Source: a bacterium
GTDB taxonomy: Bacteria > Patescibacteriota > Minisyncoccia > JAUYLV01
Length of the DNA stretch: 33,543 nt
Reading direction: 5' to 3'
Assembly (NCBI GenBank): GCA_030649025.1
Contig: JAUSGO010000014.1
Coordinates: forward strand, 1-33,543
Numbering within the stretch: position 1 is the stretch's first letter; every line of letters starts with the position of its first letter. Below are positions 29,964-33,543 of this stretch, piece after piece. The notes under the pieces are model-generated. The model had not been told where the DNA came from. It ran no database searches and saw only the letters and a list, made by a program, of their open reading frames with translations. The position numbers and the translations under genes were made by a program.

Positions 29964-32900
29964 TCACCCGCGCAATCCCGTGCCGGCGGGAATCAGTTTT
30001 CCGATAATCACGTTTTCTTTGAGACCCCGCATGCTGTCTACTCTTCCCTCCGCAGCCGCGGCAATAAGAACTCTGGCCGTTTCCTGGAAGGATGCGGCGG
30101 CAAGGAAAGAATCCGAAGTGAGCGCGGTTTTGGTGATACCCATAAGAAGACGCACGGCGGTGGCCGGTTTTTTTCCTTCTTTTTTCATCAACTCGTTCTC
30201 CCTCCGGAACACTTCGTATTCCAAAATCATACCCGCGAGCATCTGCGTATCGCCGCCATCCTTAATGCGGACGCGCGAGAACAGCTTCCGGATAATGAGC
30301 TCAATGTGCTTGTCGTTAATGCCGGTTCCCTGGGAATTATAGATGCTTTGCACTTCGCGGACGATATAGCGCCGAACCTGCTCCCTACCGGAAATTTTAT
30401 ACAGCTCCTTCAGATCCAGATGTCCCTCCGACAATTGCTCGCCGCGGCTCACGTGCTGCCCCTTCTTGACCCACAGCACCGTGCCCTTGCTTATCACGTA
30501 CTCTTTTACTGGATTCTCATCTCCGGACGCTGTTTTCTTTTTAGAGGCGGATTTGGCGGTTTCATCTTCATGGTCGTGCTTATACATTTGCGTATCATGG
30601 TGCTCATGCTCGCGAGCAGAATCCTCGGTCTTCGGCGCCTGAACATCCGGCAGGACCTTGACGGTCCAATCCTTCTCGCTTTCCACGATATCCATGATGA
30701 CCCCGTCATATTCCGAAAGCGCGGCCTTACCCTTTGGCGGACGTATCTCGAAAATTTCCTCGACGCGCGGAAGACCCGTGGTGATATCGGCCACCGCTGC
30801 AACGCCGCCGGTGTGAAAAGTACGCATGGTAAGCTGTGTGCCGGGTTCCCCGATGGCTTGGGCCGTAACGATACCCACCGCTTCGCCGATATTAACCAGC
30901 CGGTTATGCCCCAGATCGTATCCGTAACATGCCTGGCACAAACCGAAAAGCGCGCGGCAACGGATTACGGAACGCACTCTGACTTTTTCAACTCCGGCCT
31001 GCTCAATGCGCCGCGCCGCATCCCAGCTCAATAATTCCCCTTTCGTTGCGACGATATCCCCTCCCTGCGGATCAGAGACGTCATCAAGCAGCACCCGCCC
31101 GAATATACGGGACGCGATAGCAGATTCTCCGCCAACCGTATCCGAGCGGTATATGGTAATACCGGTGGCGTCCATGCAATCCGCTTCCCTGATAACCAGA
31201 TCCTGCGCCACGTCTACAAGCCGCCGCGTTAAGTATCCCGCGGTCGCGGTACGAAGCGCGGTGTCGGAAGCGCCCTTTCGCGCTCCATGCGTGGAGATGA
31301 AGTATTCCAAAACGTTAATGCCTTCTTTGTATGACGACTTGACCGGCAACTCGATGATCTCGGAAGCGGGGTTTACCACCAAACCCTTCATACCGCACAT
31401 CTGCGATGTTTGTTCCCAGGAGCCGCGCGATTTGGAATCGAAGATCGCAAAAACCGGACCGTTGACCTCAAGAGATTTAGGCACGTTTTTGGCGATCTCT
31501 TTCCGGGTCTCGGTCCATATTTCGATGATACGGCTCCTGCGTTCCTGATTGGTAAGAAGGCCTGCCTCATACTGCTCGCGGATCTCTGAGACCTGTTCTT
31601 CCGCTTTTTTCATCAAGAATGGTTTTTCCGAGGGTATGCGGAGATCGTCCATGCCCCAGGTAATACCGGATTTTGTCGCGTACCAAAAACCAAGGTCCTT
31701 GATACGATCGAATATCTCGGCGCTTCGTTCTACGCCGCAATGCTTCAATAATTCTTCCGAGAGCTTCCGTAATTCGCCGCGATGCAAATCTTTATTAATG
31801 AAAAGAATCTCGGGGGGAAGGACTTCGTTAAAAAGTATCCGCCCGACCGATGTCTCGACAATTTCAACCGATGGCTCGCGATCTACAACTTCCAGCACCT
31901 CCTTCTTCTTTGTTCTTTTTTTTGTTTTTTGCTGTTTATCGTCCGTCAGGGGCTGTTGATCGGCTGCCGGTTGTCGCATAAGCCGTACCCTGATACGCGC
32001 GCGAAGCGAAAGGTGCCCGGTATCATACGCGTACACGGCTTCTTGGGAAGAGCCAAAAATTTTTCCTTCTCCCTTCTCGCCATCAATAATGCGGCTCATC
32101 CAGTAACTCCCCAGCACGATATCCTGCACCGGCGTAACGATGGGTTCTCCGGTCGCCGGCTTCAGCAAATTTTTTGCCGAAAGCATAATGTCCCGCGCTT
32201 CTTGCTGGGCCTTACTCGAAAGAGGCAAGTGCACCGCCATTTGATCGCCGTCGAAATCTGCGTTGAATGCCGTGCAAACAAGCGGATGCAATTCTATGGC
32301 GAGTCCCTCAATAAGCACCGGCTGGAATGCCTGGATGCCGAGGCGATGAAGGGTAGGGGCGCGATTCAAAAGCACATGTTTGTCTTGAATGACCTCTTCC
32401 AGGATCGCCCAAACTTCGGTAACCTCCTGCTCGATAAGACGCGAGGCGGCCCGAATATTATGGACAATCTCGCGCTCAATGAGCTTATTGATGACGAAGG
32501 GCTTAAAAAGCTCAAGAGCCATTTTTTTGGGAAGGCCGCACTGGTGAAGCTTCAGCTGGGGTCCCACGACGATAACGGACCTTCCGGAATAGTCAACGCG
32601 CTTGCCGAGTAAATTCTGCCGGAACCGCCCCTGTTTGCCCTTGAGCATATCGGCCAGACTTTTTAAGGGTCTGCGCTGTCCGGCGGCTTGCGCCTGGCTG
32701 CTCTGTCCCCGACCCATGGAATTATCAATAAGTGCGTCTACCGCTTCCTGCAACATCCGCTTTTCATTGCGCGTAATGACTTCCGGAGCTTTTAGCTCGA
32801 CGAGTTTTTTCAGCCGATTATTGCGATTGATGACGCGCCTATACAGATCATTCACGTCGCTGGTTGCATACCGTCCCCCGTCAAGCGGCACCATGGGGCG

Positions 32901-33543
32901 CAGATCCGGCGGCATAACCGGAATCACCGTCCAAAACATCCACTCGGGACGAATGCCGGCCCGAATGAAACTTTTAACCAGACGCAAGCGCTTCAGCGCT
33001 TTTTTGCGCTGGGCTACGGATTGGGTTTCTGCGATGTCCACAATAAGCTTTTTTGCGAGCGGCTCCAGTTCCACGCGCGAGGCGATCTTCCGTAGCGTTT
33101 CGGCTCCCGTGCCTGCTTCAAAAACCTGGCCATATTTGAGCGAGAGCTCTCGGAAAGCCATCTCCGAAAGGATGACCATCGGACGCAGACGCTTCAATTG
33201 TTCGCGATGCTCGTCGCGCATCTGCTTCAGCTGCAAAAACGTTTCTTCATCACCTCCCTCGCCTTTCAATGTCTTAACTTTCGCCTGGTATTCATTTTCC
33301 ATTTCCTTGAGAAGTCCGTCTCTGGCCTCGGTATGTACGGAACTTATGACATAGCCGGCAAAATAAATGACCCGCTCTATATCCTGAACGGAAATGTCCA
33401 GCAGCGTGCCTATCTTTGAAGGAACCCCCCGCACAAACCACAAATGCGCAACGGGAGTGGCAAGCGCGATATGGCCCATCCGCTCTCTTCGAACGATGGA
33501 TCGTGTTACTTCAACGCCGCACTTGTCGCAGGTAATCCCTTTG
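29964..33543 (-). CDS. rpoC: DNA-directed RNA polymerase subunit beta', N-terminus off window
   Basis: The frame runs past the ATG at 33479 to the window edge, and the extra codons (KGITCDKCGVEVTRSIVRRER) are standard beta' sequence with the second half of the N-terminal zinc site. About 1192 residues are present. The catalytic NADFDGDQMAVH, binding the active-site magnesium, is near 32230-32265. The bridge-helix and trigger-loop region (GARKGASDTALRTATAGYLTRR) is near 31200-31290. The second zinc site includes CRALFGLCQACYG near 30926-30965. Two low-complexity insertions stand out: Lys-rich (31880-31980, QQKTKKRTKKKEVLEV) and His/Asp-rich (30500-30640, EHEHHDTQMYKHDHEDE). The C-terminus is complete. 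rpoB would be expected upstream, outside the window. Confidence 0.97.
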   Translation of the reverse strand, partial: KGITCDKCGVEVTRSIVRRERMGHIALATPVAHLWFVRGVPSKIGTLLDISVQDIERVIYFAGYVISSVHTEARDGLLKEMENEYQAKVKTLKGEGGDEETFLQLKQMRDEHREQLKRLRPMVILSEMAFRELSLKYGQVFEAGTGAETLRKIASRVELEPLAKKLIVDIAETQSVAQRKKALKRLRLVKSFIRAGIRPEWMFWTVIPVMPPDLRPMVPLDGGRYATSDVNDLYRRVINRNNRLKKLVELKAPEVITRNEKRMLQEAVDALIDNSMGRGQSSQAQAAGQRRPLKSLADMLKGKQGRFRQNLLGKRVDYSGRSVIVVGPQLKLHQCGLPKKMALELFKPFVINKLIEREIVHNIRAASRLIEQEVTEVWAILEEVIQDKHVLLNRAPTLHRLGIQAFQPVLIEGLAIELHPLVCTAFNADFDGDQMAVHLPLSSKAQQEARDIMLSAKNLLKPATGEPIVTPVQDIVLGSYWMSRIIDGEKGEGKIFGSSQEAVYAYDTGHLSLRARIRVRLMRQPAADQQPLTDDKQQKTKKRTKKKEVLEVVDREPSVEIVETSVGRILFNEVLPPEILFINKDLHRGELRKLSEELLKHCGVERSAEIFDRIKDLGFWYATKSGITWGMDDLRIPSEKPFLMKKAEEQVSEIREQYEAGLLTNQERRSRIIEIWTETRKEIAKNVPKSLEVNGPVFAIFDSKSRGSWEQTSQMCGMKGLVVNPASEIIELPVKSSYKEGINVLEYFISTHGARKGASDTALRTATAGYLTRRLVDVAQDLVIREADCMDATGITIYRSDTVGGESAIASRIFGRVLLDDVSDPQGGDIVATKGELLSWDAARRIEQAGVEKVRVRSVIRCRALFGLCQACYGYDLGHNRLVNIGEAVGIVTAQAIGEPGTQLTMRTFHTGGVAAVADITTGLPRVEEIFEIRPPKGKAALSEYDGVIMDIVESEKDWTVKVLPDVQAPKTEDSAREHEHHDTQMYKHDHEDETAKSASKKKTASGDENPVKEYVISKGTVLWVKKGQHVSRGEQLSEGHLDLKELYKISGREQVRRYIVREVQSIYNSQGTGINDKHIELIIRKLFSRVRIKDGGDTQMLAGMILEYEVFRRENELMKKEGKKPATAVRLLMGITKTALTSDSFLAAASFQETARVLIAAAAEGRVDSMRGLKENVIIGKLIPAGTGLRG

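Noticed and set aside
29925-31034. Plus-strand 369-codon frame
   Set aside because: It is antisense to the conserved beta' sequence of rpoC; no recognisable motif or start signal.
1-33543. tRNA, rRNA and CRISPR array
   Set aside because: No T-loop GTTCGAATC-type box within a cloverleaf, no rRNA-like stretch, and none of the repeats has regular unit-plus-spacer spacing with more than two units of 23 bp or longer.
1-33543. Recoded TGA (genetic code 25)
   Set aside because: TGA serves as the natural stop for the S23-type gene, the 318-aa Ig-like gene, gyrA and ftsK, so the standard bacterial code is used.

Overview
The window reads as a chromosomal segment of a bacterium from the Candidate Phyla Radiation (Patescibacteria, Parcubacteria-like). 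This is inference from gene content and style: a short four-domain ribosomal protein S1, an rpsF-ssb-rpsR operon, a free-standing S23-type four-helix-bundle gene, very large Cys-rich or beta-rich surface proteins with VirB2/TrbC-like membrane hairpins, and intergenic spaces packed with small palindromic repeats. TGA is used as a stop, so genetic code 11 fits. Most housekeeping genes lack a visible Shine-Dalgarno sequence.

Layout. 1-5506 (all minus): a surface or secretion block with the start of a small pilin-like membrane protein, an AT-rich four-helix membrane protein, and two large Cys-rich ectodomain proteins that each carry a two-helix VirB2-like unit. 5689-10533 (minus): an orphan solute-binding protein, a SAM methyltransferase, gyrA and a small membrane protein. 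10656-12160: an MBL-fold hydrolase and a DNA-binding protein with a palindromic operator, bracketed by copies of a palindromic repeat. 12161-13285 (plus): rpsA, followed at once by a 190-nt imperfect hairpin. 13531-18338: an accessory cassette closed by terminators at both ends. It holds an unknown 249-aa gene, a fusion of a DHH-like domain with a 2H phosphoesterase, and an unknown 555-aa gene. Its promoters are near-consensus, two of its genes have strong ribosome binding sites, and two have structured leaders. 18345-19894 (plus): rpsF-ssb-rpsR, driven by a clear promoter and preceded by a leader that folds into one long hairpin. 20200-24303 (minus): recA, an anchored Ig-like protein, ftsK and a small membrane protein. 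24464-29738 (minus): an envelope block with a membrane-anchored Ig-like protein, the S23-type protein and a 1291-aa secreted beta-sandwich protein. 29964 to the end (minus): rpoC, missing its N-terminus.

The most distinctive feature is the density and variety of palindromic DNA. There is a four-copy CACGAAT-type element, ATATCTAAT-type and CGAAATCC-type inverted repeats, a heptamer array inside gyrA, REP-like CCCGTTA palindromes, a tandem pair of 30-bp hairpins with compensatory changes, and an inverted repeat that encodes the FtsK tail. Several of these overlap stop codons or enter coding sequence. The best candidates for undescribed biology are the 13.5-18.3 kb cassette, the rpsF leader RNA, the hairpin after rpsA, and the compensated tandem hairpins. 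No tRNA, rRNA, CRISPR array, transposase or integrase was seen.
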